Of a stretch of 64,000 nucleotides of DNA, positions 33,490 through 42,000 are shown in pieces. This DNA is from Palleronia sediminis. GTDB lineage: Bacteria > Pseudomonadota > Alphaproteobacteria > Rhodobacterales > Rhodobacteraceae. The stretch covers positions 62,001 to 126,000 of the forward strand of contig NZ_SNAA01000005.1 of assembly GCF_004358695.1 (NCBI RefSeq), written 5' to 3'. Below the pieces are notes generated by a model. The model saw only the letters and a program-made list of their open reading frames with translations, had not been told where the DNA came from and made no database searches. Each line of letters starts with the position of its first letter. Position 1 is the first letter of the stretch. The position numbers were made by a program, and so were the translations under genes.

Positions 33490-35184
33490 TCAGGGGATGA
33501 TCTCGAACCGCTCGACATCGACCATCCCGCGATCGGTGATCTTGAGCGCGGGAATGACCGGCAGCGCGAGAAAGGCCAGTTGCAGGAACGGCTCGGGCAG
33601 CACGACGCCGAGCGCGCGGGCGGCGTCGCGCAGGCGCTCCAGCGCGGCGCGCACCTCTTCGAAGGGCGCGAGGCTCATCAGCCCGGCGACGGGCAGCGCA
33701 AGCTCGGCCCGGATGCGGCCGCCCTCGGCCACGACGAACCCGCCCTCGATCTGCGACAGGCGCCCGCAGGCCAGCGCCATGTCGTCGTAATCGACCCCCA
33801 CGCAGGCGATATTGTGGTGGTCGTGGCACACGGTCGAGGCGATGGCGCCGCGCGCGATCCCGAAGCCCCGCACGAAGCCCGAGGCGACGTTGCCGTTGAT
33901 CCCGTGCCGCTCGATCACCGTGATGCGGGCGAGGTCGCGGCCCGGATCGGGGCGCTTGTCGCCCTGTTGCGGGGCGATGTCCTCGGTCAAGTGATCGGTC
34001 AGGATCCGGCCCGGCCGCACCCCGATCACGGGGGTGGCCACCCGGTTGCCCGCCAGCCGGAACCCCTCGGCCGGGATCGCGGGCGCCCGGACCGAGTCGC
34101 GCCCGATGGGCGCGGGCGGCACCTGCGCGGCGAGCCGTTCGGGCGTCAGTTCGACCCCGGCGGACCAGACCGCGCGCGCATCGCACGCCGCCAGATCGCC
34201 CAGCGCCACGATATCGGCGCGCCGGCCGGGCGCGATCTGGCCGCGGTCGCGCAGCCCGAAGGCCTCGGCCGCCGAGAGCGACGCGATGCGATAGGCCACA
34301 TGGGGCGCGACGCCGCCGGCGATGGCGCGGCGGATCATGGCGTCGAGATGCCCCTCTTCGCCGATATCGAGCGGGTTGCGGTCGTCGGTGCAGAGGCAGA
34401 GATAGGGCGAGAGACGCTCGTCCATAAGCTCCATCAGGGCGTCGAGATCCTTGGACACCGACCCCTCGCGGATGAGGATGCGGAAGCCCTTGGCCAGTTT
34501 CTCGCGCGCCTCGGCGGCCGAAGTCGCCTCGTGCTCGGTGCGGATGCCCGCGGCGGCATAGGCGTCGAGCCCCTCGCCCGTCAAAAGCGGCGCGTGGCCG
34601 TCGATATGGCCGTCGGCAAAGGCGGTGAGCTTTTCGACCATGTCGGGCGCTCCCGCGATGACGCCGGGATAGTTCATCACCTCGGCCAGCCCGTGGGCGG
34701 CGGGATGCCCCCTGAGCGCGGTGAGATCGGCCGCGTCGATCCGCGCGCCCGAAGTCTCCATGTCGGTCGAGGGCACGCAGGAACTGAGCATCACGCGGAT
34801 GTCGATGGCCGCGGCACGGGCGGCGTCGAGCGCCCATTCCAGCCCCGCGACGCCAAGCACGTTGGCGATCTCGTGCGGGTCCCAGATGGCGGTCGTGATG
34901 CCGAGCGGCCCGACCAGCCGGGCAAATTCGTCGGGCGTGACCAGCGAGCTTTCGATATGCAGATGCGTGTCGATGAAGCCCGGCACCAGCACCAGCCCCG
35001 GCAGGTCGCGGATCTCGCGCCCGTCGCGCGCCGGCCCGACCGAGGCGATGATGCCATCCGCCACCGCCACGTCGCCCGCCAGCATCCCGCCGGTCACGAC
35101 ATCGAGGATGCGCGCGCCTTTCAGCACCAGATCGGCGGGCATGTCGCCGCGGGCGACGGCGAGGCGATGGGAGAGATCCGCCAT
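33490..35184 (-). CDS. ade: Adenine deaminase
   Basis: Converts adenine to hypoxanthine in purine salvage. 564 residues, usual for the amidohydrolase-type enzyme. Motifs: [12 protein letters not shown] (metal His pair), WDPHEIANV, the [18 protein letters not shown] segment with the metal Asp, and the C-terminal adenine-deaminase domain with [14 protein letters not shown]. The start at 35184 shares one base with the stop of the small AsnC-domain gene (TGATG), so the two are translated together. Confidence 0.93.
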   Translation of the reverse strand: MADLSHRLAVARGDMPADLVLKGARILDVVTGGMLAGDVAVADGIIASVGPARDGREIRDLPGLVLVPGFIDTHLHIESSLVTPDEFARLVGPLGITTAIWDPHEIANVLGVAGLEWALDAARAAAIDIRVMLSSCVPSTDMETSGARIDAADLTALRGHPAAHGLAEVMNYPGVIAGAPDMVEKLTAFADGHIDGHAPLLTGEGLDAYAAAGIRTEHEATSAAEAREKLAKGFRILIREGSVSKDLDALMELMDERLSPYLCLCTDDRNPLDIGEEGHLDAMIRRAIAGGVAPHVAYRIASLSAAEAFGLRDRGQIAPGRRADIVALGDLAACDARAVWSAGVELTPERLAAQVPPAPIGRDSVRAPAIPAEGFRLAGNRVATPVIGVRPGRILTDHLTEDIAPQQGDKRPDPGRDLARITVIERHGINGNVASGFVRGFGIARGAIASTVCHDHHNIACVGVDYDDMALACGRLSQIEGGFVVAEGGRIRAELALPVAGLMSLAPFEEVRAALERLRDAARALGVVLPEPFLQLAFLALPVIPALKITDRGMVDVERFEIIP

Positions 35185-35420
35185 CAGAAGGCCCGGAAGG
35201 TCAGCGTCGTCTCGGTCCGCTCGATCCCGTCGATATCGAGCAGGTTGTCATTGATGAACAGGCCGACATCGCGATCCTCGGGGATATAGAGCTTGAGCAG
35301 CAGGTCGAACGCGCCCGAGGTCGAGTAGAGCTCGGAGTGGATCTCGCGCAGCACGATGGCGTCGGCCACCCGGTAGGCGGTGCCGGGGCGGCAGCGGATC
35401 TGGACGAATACGCAGTTCAT
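35184..35420 (-). CDS. Stand-alone Lrp/AsnC ligand-binding domain protein
   Basis: A 78-residue protein that is only the RAM (ACT-like) domain of Lrp/AsnC regulators: [18 protein letters not shown], then [17 protein letters not shown] (the sensor loop) and a final strand TTLTFRAF. There is no helix-turn-helix, so it cannot bind DNA alone. It could be a small-molecule sensor, or a partner of a full-length Lrp protein. Coupled to adenine deaminase by a one-base overlap, which suggests a link to purine or amino-acid status. Confidence 0.85.
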   Translation of the reverse strand: MNCVFVQIRCRPGTAYRVADAIVLREIHSELYSTSGAFDLLLKLYIPEDRDVGLFINDNLLDIDGIERTETTLTFRAF

Positions 35421-35514
35421 GGAGACCTCGTTGCTGGCGATCGCGGGTATTTCACCACCCCGCGCGCCCGAGGGCCAGCGCGAAAACCGCGCCCGGCCCC
35501 CTGCCCCGCCCGGC

Positions 35515-36714
35515 CTATTGCGCGTCCGACCGCGTCAGCCGCACCAGCGCGCCGTCGTCGAAATCGGTCAGCACGAGGATCGCGCCATCGCGGTCGATCT
35601 CGACATCGCGCACCCGGCCCAGGTCCTGCGCGAACCGGCCCTCGCCCGTGACGGTATCGCCGTCGAGCGTCAGCCGCACGACGCCGCCCACCACCAGCGA
35701 GGCCGCGAGCACGTCGCCCTGCCATTCGGGGAACATCTCGCCGTCGTAGAACAGCACGCCGCCCGGCGCGATCACCGGATCCCAGTAATAGCGCGGCTCG
35801 ACAAAGCCCTCGGCGCGGGGTTCGCCGCTGCCGATCAGCGGGCCCTGGTACTGGCGGCCGTAGCTGACGACGGGCCAGCCGTAATTGGCGCCCGGCTCGA
35901 TGCGGTTCAGCTCGTCTCCGCCGGCGGGGCCATGCTCCAGCCCCCAGAGCTCGCCCGTTTCGGGGTGGAGCGCGGCGCCCTGGATGTTGCGGTGGCCCAG
36001 CGACCAGATCTCGGGGGCCGCGCCCTCGGTCGCGACGAAGGGATTGTCCTCGGGGATCTCGCCCGTCAGCGTCACGCGCACGATCTTGCCATAGGTCTTG
36101 TCGAGATCCTGGGCATAGTCGCGATAGGTCTCGGTGAAATGCTCGCCCGTCGTGACAAAGGCATGGTCGCCGTCCAGCACGACGCGGCTGCCGAAATGCA
36201 TGGCGTTGTCGGCCGGGGGCGACTGCACGAAGATGTCGGTCACGTCGCTCAGGCGGGTGCGGTCCTGCGACAGCGTGGCGCGCGCGGCGGCGGTGGCCGT
36301 GCCGCCCTCGACCGGTTTGGCATAGGTCAGGAAAATCGTGCCGCTCGTCTCGAAATCGTCGGCGAGCGTGACGTCGAGCAGCCCGCCCTGATCGCGGGCG
36401 ACGACCTCGGGCAGCCCCTCGATCGGGTCCGAGACCTCGCCCTCGCGGGTGATGTGACGCAGCCGGCCGGGGCGTTCGGTCACGAGATATGAGCCGTCGG
36501 GCAGCACCTCGATCCCCCAGGGATGCGCGAGCCCGCCCGCCACGGTCTCGGTCTCGAGCGCGATCTCGTCCTCGATGATGGGCGCGCGGGTCTGGTTGTC
36601 GAAGGCCGGCTCGAACTCGGGCACGTTGCGCTCGCCCCAGTCGAACGGCGCGGCCCCGGCGGTGCTGACGGAAAGGGCGGCGAGGGTCGTGACGGCAAGG
36701 GCGGTCGGTCGCAT
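35515..36714 (-). CDS. PQQ-dependent aldose sugar dehydrogenase (YliI/Asd type)
   Basis: A 399-residue periplasmic six-bladed beta-propeller. Signal peptide PTALAVTTLAALSVSTAGAA, then the family N-terminal strand AGGLAHPWGIEVLPDGSYL and LVTERPGRLR; the catalytic His/Asp region reads NAMHFGSRVV, and HGPAGGDELNRIEPGANYGW holds the calcium/PQQ-site motif. The enzyme oxidises aldose sugars at C1 with PQQ as cofactor; PQQ synthesis genes are not in the window. Single gene; divergent from the DUF5872 gene. Confidence 0.9.
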   Translation of the reverse strand: MRPTALAVTTLAALSVSTAGAAPFDWGERNVPEFEPAFDNQTRAPIIEDEIALETETVAGGLAHPWGIEVLPDGSYLVTERPGRLRHITREGEVSDPIEGLPEVVARDQGGLLDVTLADDFETSGTIFLTYAKPVEGGTATAAARATLSQDRTRLSDVTDIFVQSPPADNAMHFGSRVVLDGDHAFVTTGEHFTETYRDYAQDLDKTYGKIVRVTLTGEIPEDNPFVATEGAAPEIWSLGHRNIQGAALHPETGELWGLEHGPAGGDELNRIEPGANYGWPVVSYGRQYQGPLIGSGEPRAEGFVEPRYYWDPVIAPGGVLFYDGEMFPEWQGDVLAASLVVGGVVRLTLDGDTVTGEGRFAQDLGRVRDVEIDRDGAILVLTDFDDGALVRLTRSDAQ

Positions 36715-36854
36715 GGGGGTCCTCCGGGGGGGGTTTGGGTCCAGCGCGGAACGCGGAAGGCCCCGCGCGCGTTCCGGGGATCGGCGATTTGTCGCGGGCG
36801 CGAACCGGGCGCGCGCTACGGCGGTTGGGCGCCGAACGACAGCGGAGGACCGGC

Positions 36855-37499
36855 ATGACAGAGGCGAAACGGACCGACCCCGATCTGTGGGAAACGGTCA
36901 AGGACGAGATCACGCAATCGGACAAGGGCGGTGATCCGGGCCAGTGGTCGGCGCGCAAGGCGCAGATGGCGGTGCAGGAATACAAGGCGCGCGGCGGCGG
37001 CTATGCCGATGACGGGCCGGACCAGGACGACACCGACCTGCACGGCTGGACCGAGGAGGACTGGGGCACGAAATCGGGCGGGCAAAGCGGCGAGACCGGC
37101 GAGCGTTACCTGCCCGCAGAGGCGCGCATGGTCCTGACCGAGCACGAATATGCCCGCACGACCGCGCGCAAGAAGGACGGGTCGGGGCAATATGTCGATC
37201 AGCCCGAGGACGTGGCCGACAAGGTCGCGCGCATCAAGTCGGACGGCCCCACCCGCGAGATGCTGGAGGACCGCGCCCGCGACCTCGACATCTCGGGACG
37301 GTCGGGGATGACCAAGGACGAGCTGCACGACGCCATCGACGCGGCGACCGACGCGAACGGGCGCGCCGAGGGGTCGAGCGCCGCCCTGCGGGAGCGCACG
37401 AAAGGCGAGCTTTACGAGATGGCGCAGGAGCGCGGGATCGACGGCCGGTCGGACATGACCAAGGCCGAGCTGGTCGAGGCGCTGGCCGGGCAAGGCTGA
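36855..37499 (+). CDS. DUF5872-like protein with two Rho_N (SAP-like) helices
   Basis: A 214-residue soluble, charged protein. Residues about 1-120 match the DUF5872 style (DEITQSDKGGDPGQWSARKA, YKARGGGYADDG … GERYLPAEARM). The C-terminal half holds two copies of the Rho-terminator N-terminal/SAP-like motif: REMLEDRARDLDISGRSGMT with KDELHDAID, then KGELYEMAQERGIDGRSDMT with KAELVEAL. Such motifs bind nucleic acid in Rho and related proteins. The start is supported by GGAGG six bases upstream. It may be a stress-related nucleic-acid binding protein; no known function. Confidence 0.8.
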   Translation: MTEAKRTDPDLWETVKDEITQSDKGGDPGQWSARKAQMAVQEYKARGGGYADDGPDQDDTDLHGWTEEDWGTKSGGQSGETGERYLPAEARMVLTEHEYARTTARKKDGSGQYVDQPEDVADKVARIKSDGPTREMLEDRARDLDISGRSGMTKDELHDAIDAATDANGRAEGSSAALRERTKGELYEMAQERGIDGRSDMTKAELVEALAGQG

Positions 37500-37526
37500 C
37501 CGTCGCGCGGGCGCCATGCGCAAGGC

Positions 37527-37553
37527 CCCGGACGCCCATGGGGCGCCGGGTTT
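37527..37553 (+). terminator. Hairpin-TTT after the DUF5872 gene
   Basis: CCCGG(A)CGCCC, loop ATG, GGGCGCCGGG, then TTT. A ten-pair stem with one bulged A, about 27 bases after the stop codon; a short U-tract makes it a reasonable intrinsic terminator. Confidence 0.55.
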
Positions 37554-37813
37554 GCCGGGATCACCGGGGGGGGCAGCGATGCTGCGCGGCCCCTTTATAT
37601 CGTCCGTGAGGTCGGCGGCGCCGCCGGGTAAGGGCGCGAGCCATCGGGGACGGGGCGTCACCCCCGGCCGGTCATCTCACCGGTGAGACATCGCGGACGA
37701 CACGCCCGATTGCCAGGCCGGGCGGGCCTTCCCCAGTCTCGCTGTACTTCACGTTGCGCGCGCCATGCCCTTATGCCGTAAAAACCTTGCGAAAGGGTTG
37801 AGAGCGCGCGCGG
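37554..37813. other. Non-coding interval with a perfect palindrome
   Basis: No gene is visible. It holds the 14-base perfect palindrome TCTCACCGGTGAGA (37675-37688). On the minus strand, just after the proS stop, AACCCTTTCGCAAGGTTTTT (37780-37799) is a weak hairpin with a T-run that could terminate proS. Confidence 0.5.
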
Positions 37814-39148
37814 TCAGACGCCGTAGATCCCGGCCACGCGGTCGATGGCGGCCGCGACGGTCATTTCTTCGGACTCGCCGCTGCGGCGCGAGGTCAGCTC
37901 GACCTTGCCCTCTTTCACGCCGCGCGGCCCGGCGGTGATGCGCCATGGCAGGCCGATCAGGTCCATGGTGGCGAACTTGGCCCCGGCGCGTTCGTCGCGG
38001 TCGTGATAGAGCGGGTCGAGCCCGCGCGCGATCAGCCCGGCCTCGATCTGGGCGCAGGCCGCGTCGCAATCGGTGTCGCCCTGCCGCAGGTTGACGATGC
38101 CGCAATGGAACGGCGTCACGCCCTCGGGCCAGACGATGCCCTTTTCGTCGTGGCTGGCCTCGATCAGCGCGCCGGCGAGGCGGCTCACACCGATGCCGTG
38201 GCTGCCCATGTGGACCGGCACGGGCTTGCCGTCGGGGCCCTGCACGGTGGCGCCCATCGCGTCGGAATACTTGGTCCCGAAATAGAAGATCTGCCCGACC
38301 TCGATCCCGCGCGAACTGCGGCGCCGGTCCTCGGGCAGGGCCTCGAAAAGCGCGGGGTCGTGGGTCTCGTCGGTGCGGGCATAGGGCGCGGTCCATTCCT
38401 CGCAGATCGCGCGCAGCGCCGCGCGGTCGTCATAGTCGATATCGCGCGAACCGAGACTCAGATCGGCGATGGCCGCGTCGTAGAACACCTCGGATTCGCC
38501 GGTCTCGGCGAGCACGAGGAACTCGTGCGTGTCGTCGCCGCCGATGGGCCCGGAATCGGCGCGCATCGGGATCGCCTTGAGCTCGAGCCGCTCGTAGGTG
38601 CGCAGGTAGCTGACCATGTGGCGGTCATAGGCATACATCGCATCCTCGCGCGAGATGTCGAAATTGTAGCCGTCCTTCATGTAGAACTCGCGCCCGCGCA
38701 TGACGCCGAAGCGCGGCCGGACCTCGTCGCGGAACTTCCACTGGATGTGGTAGAGCGTCAGCGGAAGCTCGCGGTAGCTGCCGACATGGGCGCGGAAGAT
38801 GTCGGTGATCATCTCTTCGTTGGTGGGGCCGTAGAGCATGTCGCGGCCGTGGCGGTCGCGGATGCGCAGCATCTCGGGGCCGTAGGCGTCGTAGCGATCC
38901 GATTCGCGCCAGAGATCGGCCGGTTGCAGCGTCGGCATCAGCATCGGGATATGGCCGGCGCGCTGCTGTTCCTCGTGCACGATCCGCTCGATGTTCTTGA
39001 GCACCCGGAAGCCCAGCGGCAGCCACGAGTAGATGCCCGCGCTCGATTGCTTGATCATCCCCGCGCGCAGCATCAGCCGATGGCTGGCGATCTGGGCATC
39101 GGCGGGGGTTTCCTTGAGAACGGGCAGGAAATAGCGGCTGAGGCGCAT
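37814..39148 (-). CDS. proS: Prolyl-tRNA synthetase (short, editing-domain-lacking type)
   Basis: Charges tRNA-Pro. At 444 residues it is much shorter than the E. coli enzyme (572) because the insertion/editing domain between motifs 2 and 3 is absent, as is typical of alphaproteobacteria. Class II motifs are visible: motif 1 around [16 protein letters not shown], motif 2 with [21 protein letters not shown], motif 3 with [16 protein letters not shown]. The C-terminal anticodon domain ends [10 protein letters not shown]. The start [19 protein letters not shown] is standard. Correction of mischarged Ala-tRNA-Pro would need a separate protein. Confidence 0.95.
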   Translation of the reverse strand: MRLSRYFLPVLKETPADAQIASHRLMLRAGMIKQSSAGIYSWLPLGFRVLKNIERIVHEEQQRAGHIPMLMPTLQPADLWRESDRYDAYGPEMLRIRDRHGRDMLYGPTNEEMITDIFRAHVGSYRELPLTLYHIQWKFRDEVRPRFGVMRGREFYMKDGYNFDISREDAMYAYDRHMVSYLRTYERLELKAIPMRADSGPIGGDDTHEFLVLAETGESEVFYDAAIADLSLGSRDIDYDDRAALRAICEEWTAPYARTDETHDPALFEALPEDRRRSSRGIEVGQIFYFGTKYSDAMGATVQGPDGKPVPVHMGSHGIGVSRLAGALIEASHDEKGIVWPEGVTPFHCGIVNLRQGDTDCDAACAQIEAGLIARGLDPLYHDRDERAGAKFATMDLIGLPWRITAGPRGVKEGKVELTSRRSGESEEMTVAAAIDRVAGIYGV

Positions 39149-39213
39149 GGGGCGGGCCTTTCGAGCGGGGTCGCGAGGGGATTAGGCCAAGGGCCGCGGG
39201 CCGGCAAGCGTCG

Positions 39214-39246
39214 CGACCCTTGGGTATTTGAAAAAGAGAAGAAAGG
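39214..39246 (-). repeat. Dispersed 3' element, copy D
   Basis: Minus strand CTTCTCTTTTTCAAATACCC begins five bases after the stop of the glycosyltransferase-like gene, in sense orientation. A looser stem (CCAAGGG at 39187-39193 with CCCTTGG at 39217-39223) follows. Confidence 0.7.
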
Positions 39247-39251
39247 CGCGG

Positions 39252-40055
39252 TCATTCGCGCCAGTAGCGCGCCACCCATTCCGCCGGCCGCATGTAGTGG
39301 CGCAGGTGCTTGCCCAGGGGCTCGGGGCGGTCGGGGGAAAACGCGCGGGCGATGTGCTCGAGCGGCGATCCCGCGCGGTGGATCGCGCCGTAGCGCCCTT
39401 CGATGGCGTGTTGGGGATGCACCCCGCCGGGAAAGATCACGATGCGCGCGCGGTCGGGCTCGGACGGGGCAAGCGCGTAATTCAGCGGAAAGGGCCAGCG
39501 GCAATCCTGCCGGAAATGCGCGACCCATTCGCGCGGAAAGAGCTTGACCCCGCCCGGCACGTTGCGCGTCACGAAACGCTGCTCGAAGCGGTAGCGGGCG
39601 GCGATGCCGTGGGGGTCGGCGCGGAACTTGTCCTGGAGCGCGACGAGCCCGCCCACCGGAAAGCGGAACACGCTGGTCTGGCCCAGGCGCTCGAACGGGG
39701 TGGACTGGTTGCGCGCGAGGATCACGTCCTCGGGCGCGCCCTGGGCAAAGAACGGGTCGAGGCTGTCGCGGATGAGCAGGTCGAGGTCGAGAAACAGCAC
39801 CGGCCCCGACAGCGACCCCAGCCGCGGCCCCCAGAGCCGCGACTTGGGCCAGATCCCCGGCCCCCCCGTGGGCAGCTCGTAATCGATGGGCGGCAGCGGC
39901 TCGGTCGCGATCTCGGGGCGGAAGCCCGCGGGATCGTCGCAAAAGCAGGTGAAGGAAAACGGCGGCGTGATGTTGCGCGCGACCATCGCGTAGAGCCGGT
40001 TGACGAAGGGCGCGCCGTATTTCGTGCCCCAGTTGATGCAGATCACCTGTTTCAT
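39252..40055 (-). CDS. Glycosyltransferase-like protein with a DLDLL motif
   Basis: A 267-residue cytoplasmic protein. The N-terminus KQVICINWGTKYGAPFVNRL and the strand-ending VLFLDLDLLIRDSL (a DxD-type metal motif near 95) suggest a GT-A fold nucleotide-sugar transferase, related loosely to family 8. Further conserved-looking blocks are KLFPREWVAHFRQDCRWPFP and PGGVHPQHAIEGRYG. Neither donor nor acceptor can be assigned. Monocistronic, followed at once by dispersed element D and then proS. Confidence 0.65.
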   Translation of the reverse strand: MKQVICINWGTKYGAPFVNRLYAMVARNITPPFSFTCFCDDPAGFRPEIATEPLPPIDYELPTGGPGIWPKSRLWGPRLGSLSGPVLFLDLDLLIRDSLDPFFAQGAPEDVILARNQSTPFERLGQTSVFRFPVGGLVALQDKFRADPHGIAARYRFEQRFVTRNVPGGVKLFPREWVAHFRQDCRWPFPLNYALAPSEPDRARIVIFPGGVHPQHAIEGRYGAIHRAGSPLEHIARAFSPDRPEPLGKHLRHYMRPAEWVARYWRE

Positions 40056-40150
40056 GGCCCCGTCCTAGCCGTGCCGCGCGACATTGGCGAGGCTTGCAAG
40101 GCGGGGCCGTTCGCGTGAGAAGAGAGGGCTTCTCACATTCGAGGCGACCC

Positions 40151-41275
40151 ATGGCCCTGCCCGTTCGCGATCAGCTTAAATACTGGGGTGCCGCGGCGCT
40201 TCTGGCGATGGTGCTGCTGTGGTGGCTGGGCGGCGTGATCCTGCCTTTCGTGCTGGGCATGGCCATCGCCTATGCGCTCGACCCGATCGCCGACCGGCTC
40301 GAGGCGCTGGGGCTGGGGCGCACGCTGGCGGTGGCGATCATCACGGTGCTGTCCATCCTGATCTTTCTCGCCGCCGTGCTGGTGCTGATCCCGCTGCTGA
40401 TCTCGCAGGGGGCGTCGCTGATCGAGCGGCTCGCGGTCATCATCGAGCGGTTGCCCGCGCGGCTCGAGATATTCCAGCTCTGGCTGGCCGAGACGCATCC
40501 CGCGCTGCTGCAGAAATTCCCCGGCTTCGCCGATCTCGACGCGGCGCTCGAGCAGATGCTCGGGACGGCCACCTCGGCGCTGCGCGCGCGTGCCGGGATG
40601 CTGGTCGAGGGGGTGGTCGCGTCGCTTTCGGGGGTGCTGAACACGCTGCTTCTGTTCGTGGTGGTGCCGGTCGTGGCCTTTTACATGCTGCTCGACTGGG
40701 ACCGGATGGTGGCCGAGGTCGACAAGCTGCTGCCGCGCGAACACGCGCCCACGATCCGGCGGCTGGCGGGCGAGATCGACCGCACGCTCGCCTCCTTCGT
40801 GCGGGGACAGGGCACGGTCTGCCTGATCCTCGGCGTCTATTACGCCGCGGCGCTGGCGCTGGTTGGGCTGCAATTCGGCATCGTCGTGGGGGCCATCGCG
40901 GGGTTTTTGACCTTCATCCCCTATGTCGGCGCGCTGGTGGGCGGGGTCCTGGCCATCGGGCTTGCGCTGTTCCAGTTCTGGGGCGACTGGTTCTGGATCA
41001 TCGCGGTCTGGGCGATCTTTCAGTCGGGCCAGTTCGTCGAGGGCAATTTCCTGACCCCCAAGCTGGTCGGAAGCTCGGTCGGGCTGCATCCCGTCTGGCT
41101 GCTCTTCGCGCTGTCGGCCTTCGGCGCGCTGTTCGGTTTCGTCGGGTTGCTGGTGGCCGTGCCCGTTGCCGCGGCGATGGGCGTCATCGCGCGCTTTGCC
41201 ACGCAGCGTTACCGCGACAGCGCGCTTTACGCCGGGGCGAACGGGCAGTCCGGGGAGGGGCCCGGCCCGCGATGA
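40151..41275 (+). CDS. AI-2E/PerM family membrane transporter
   Basis: A 374-residue inner-membrane protein with around eight hydrophobic segments in the AI-2 exporter (TqsA/PerM) pattern: YWGAAALLAMVLLWWLGGVI, then LAVAIITVLSILIFLAAVLV, a long helical loop, LLFVVVPVVAFYMLLDWD, and the conserved FLTFIPYVGALVGGVLAIGL and GNFLTPKLVGSSVGLHP. The last two are diagnostic. Substrate is unknown. Its stop overlaps the HdaA start (ATGA), so the pair is coupled; a similar perM-hda neighbourhood is known in proteobacteria. Confidence 0.9.
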   Translation: MALPVRDQLKYWGAAALLAMVLLWWLGGVILPFVLGMAIAYALDPIADRLEALGLGRTLAVAIITVLSILIFLAAVLVLIPLLISQGASLIERLAVIIERLPARLEIFQLWLAETHPALLQKFPGFADLDAALEQMLGTATSALRARAGMLVEGVVASLSGVLNTLLLFVVVPVVAFYMLLDWDRMVAEVDKLLPREHAPTIRRLAGEIDRTLASFVRGQGTVCLILGVYYAAALALVGLQFGIVVGAIAGFLTFIPYVGALVGGVLAIGLALFQFWGDWFWIIAVWAIFQSGQFVEGNFLTPKLVGSSVGLHPVWLLFALSAFGALFGFVGLLVAVPVAAAMGVIARFATQRYRDSALYAGANGQSGEGPGPR

Positions 41276-42000
41276 GCGCGCGTCAGCTTCTCTTCGACCT
41301 GCCCGTGCGACGCGCCCTGGGCCGGGAGGATTTCGTCGTCACCGAAAGCAACGCCCGCGCGGTCGAGCTTTTGGGCGCCGAGATGACCTGGCGGTCGGGC
41401 AAGGCCGTGCTGTCTGGCCCCGAGGCGTCGGGCAAGACGCATCTCGCCCATGTCTGGGCCGAAGAGACGGGCGCCGTGATCGTGCCGGCCGCCGACCTCG
41501 TGCGGCTCGACGTGCCGACGCTGGCGCGGGCCGGGCGCATCGTGATCGAGGACGTGCCGGCCGTGGGCGGGGTGCGCCGGGCCGAGGCCGCGCTGTTCCA
41601 CCTGCACAACCTGAGCCTGCCCGAAGGGGGGCGGCTGCTGTTTACCGGGCGCGAGGCGCCGGCGCGCTGGCCCATCGCCCTGCCCGACCTGTCGAGCCGG
41701 CTGCGCGCGGCGCCGCTGCTGCGGCTCGACCCGCCCGACGATGCGCTGCTTGGCGCGCTTTTGGCCAAGCATTTCGCCGACCGCTCGATCCGGGCCTCGC
41801 CGCGGGTTGGCGATTACCTCGTGGCGCGGATGGTGCGCAGCGCCGAGGCTGCGGCCTGGATCGTGGCCGAGCTCGACCGGCTGGCGCTGGAGCGGGGCAA
41901 GAAGATCACCGTGCCCCTCGCCCGCGAGGCGCTGGCGCGCTACGATGAGCGCGAGGGCCGCGCAGGTGGCGCGGCAGGCGGCAGCGGGGGGCGGGCATGA
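41272..42000 (+). CDS. hdaA: DnaA-homologue regulator HdaA (regulatory inactivation of DnaA)
   Basis: A 242-residue AAA+ protein related to DnaA domain III but lacking the DNA-binding domain IV. The N-terminal QLLFDLPV fits the sliding-clamp binding motif, and GPEASGKTHLAH is the P-loop. With the loaded clamp, Hda proteins stimulate ATP hydrolysis by DnaA to prevent re-initiation. Length and clamp motif support HdaA rather than DnaA. The ATG overlaps the previous stop, and the stop overlaps ppk1, an unusual coupling of replication control with polyphosphate synthesis. The C-terminus is a Gly-rich tail. Confidence 0.88.
   Translation: MSARQLLFDLPVRRALGREDFVVTESNARAVELLGAEMTWRSGKAVLSGPEASGKTHLAHVWAEETGAVIVPAADLVRLDVPTLARAGRIVIEDVPAVGGVRRAEAALFHLHNLSLPEGGRLLFTGREAPARWPIALPDLSSRLRAAPLLRLDPPDDALLGALLAKHFADRSIRASPRVGDYLVARMVRSAEAAAWIVAELDRLALERGKKITVPLAREALARYDEREGRAGGAAGGSGGRA

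Noticed and set aside
37749-38396. Minus-strand frame overlapping the proS C-terminus
   Set aside because: It lies in another frame of proS, and proS has intact class II motifs over this region.
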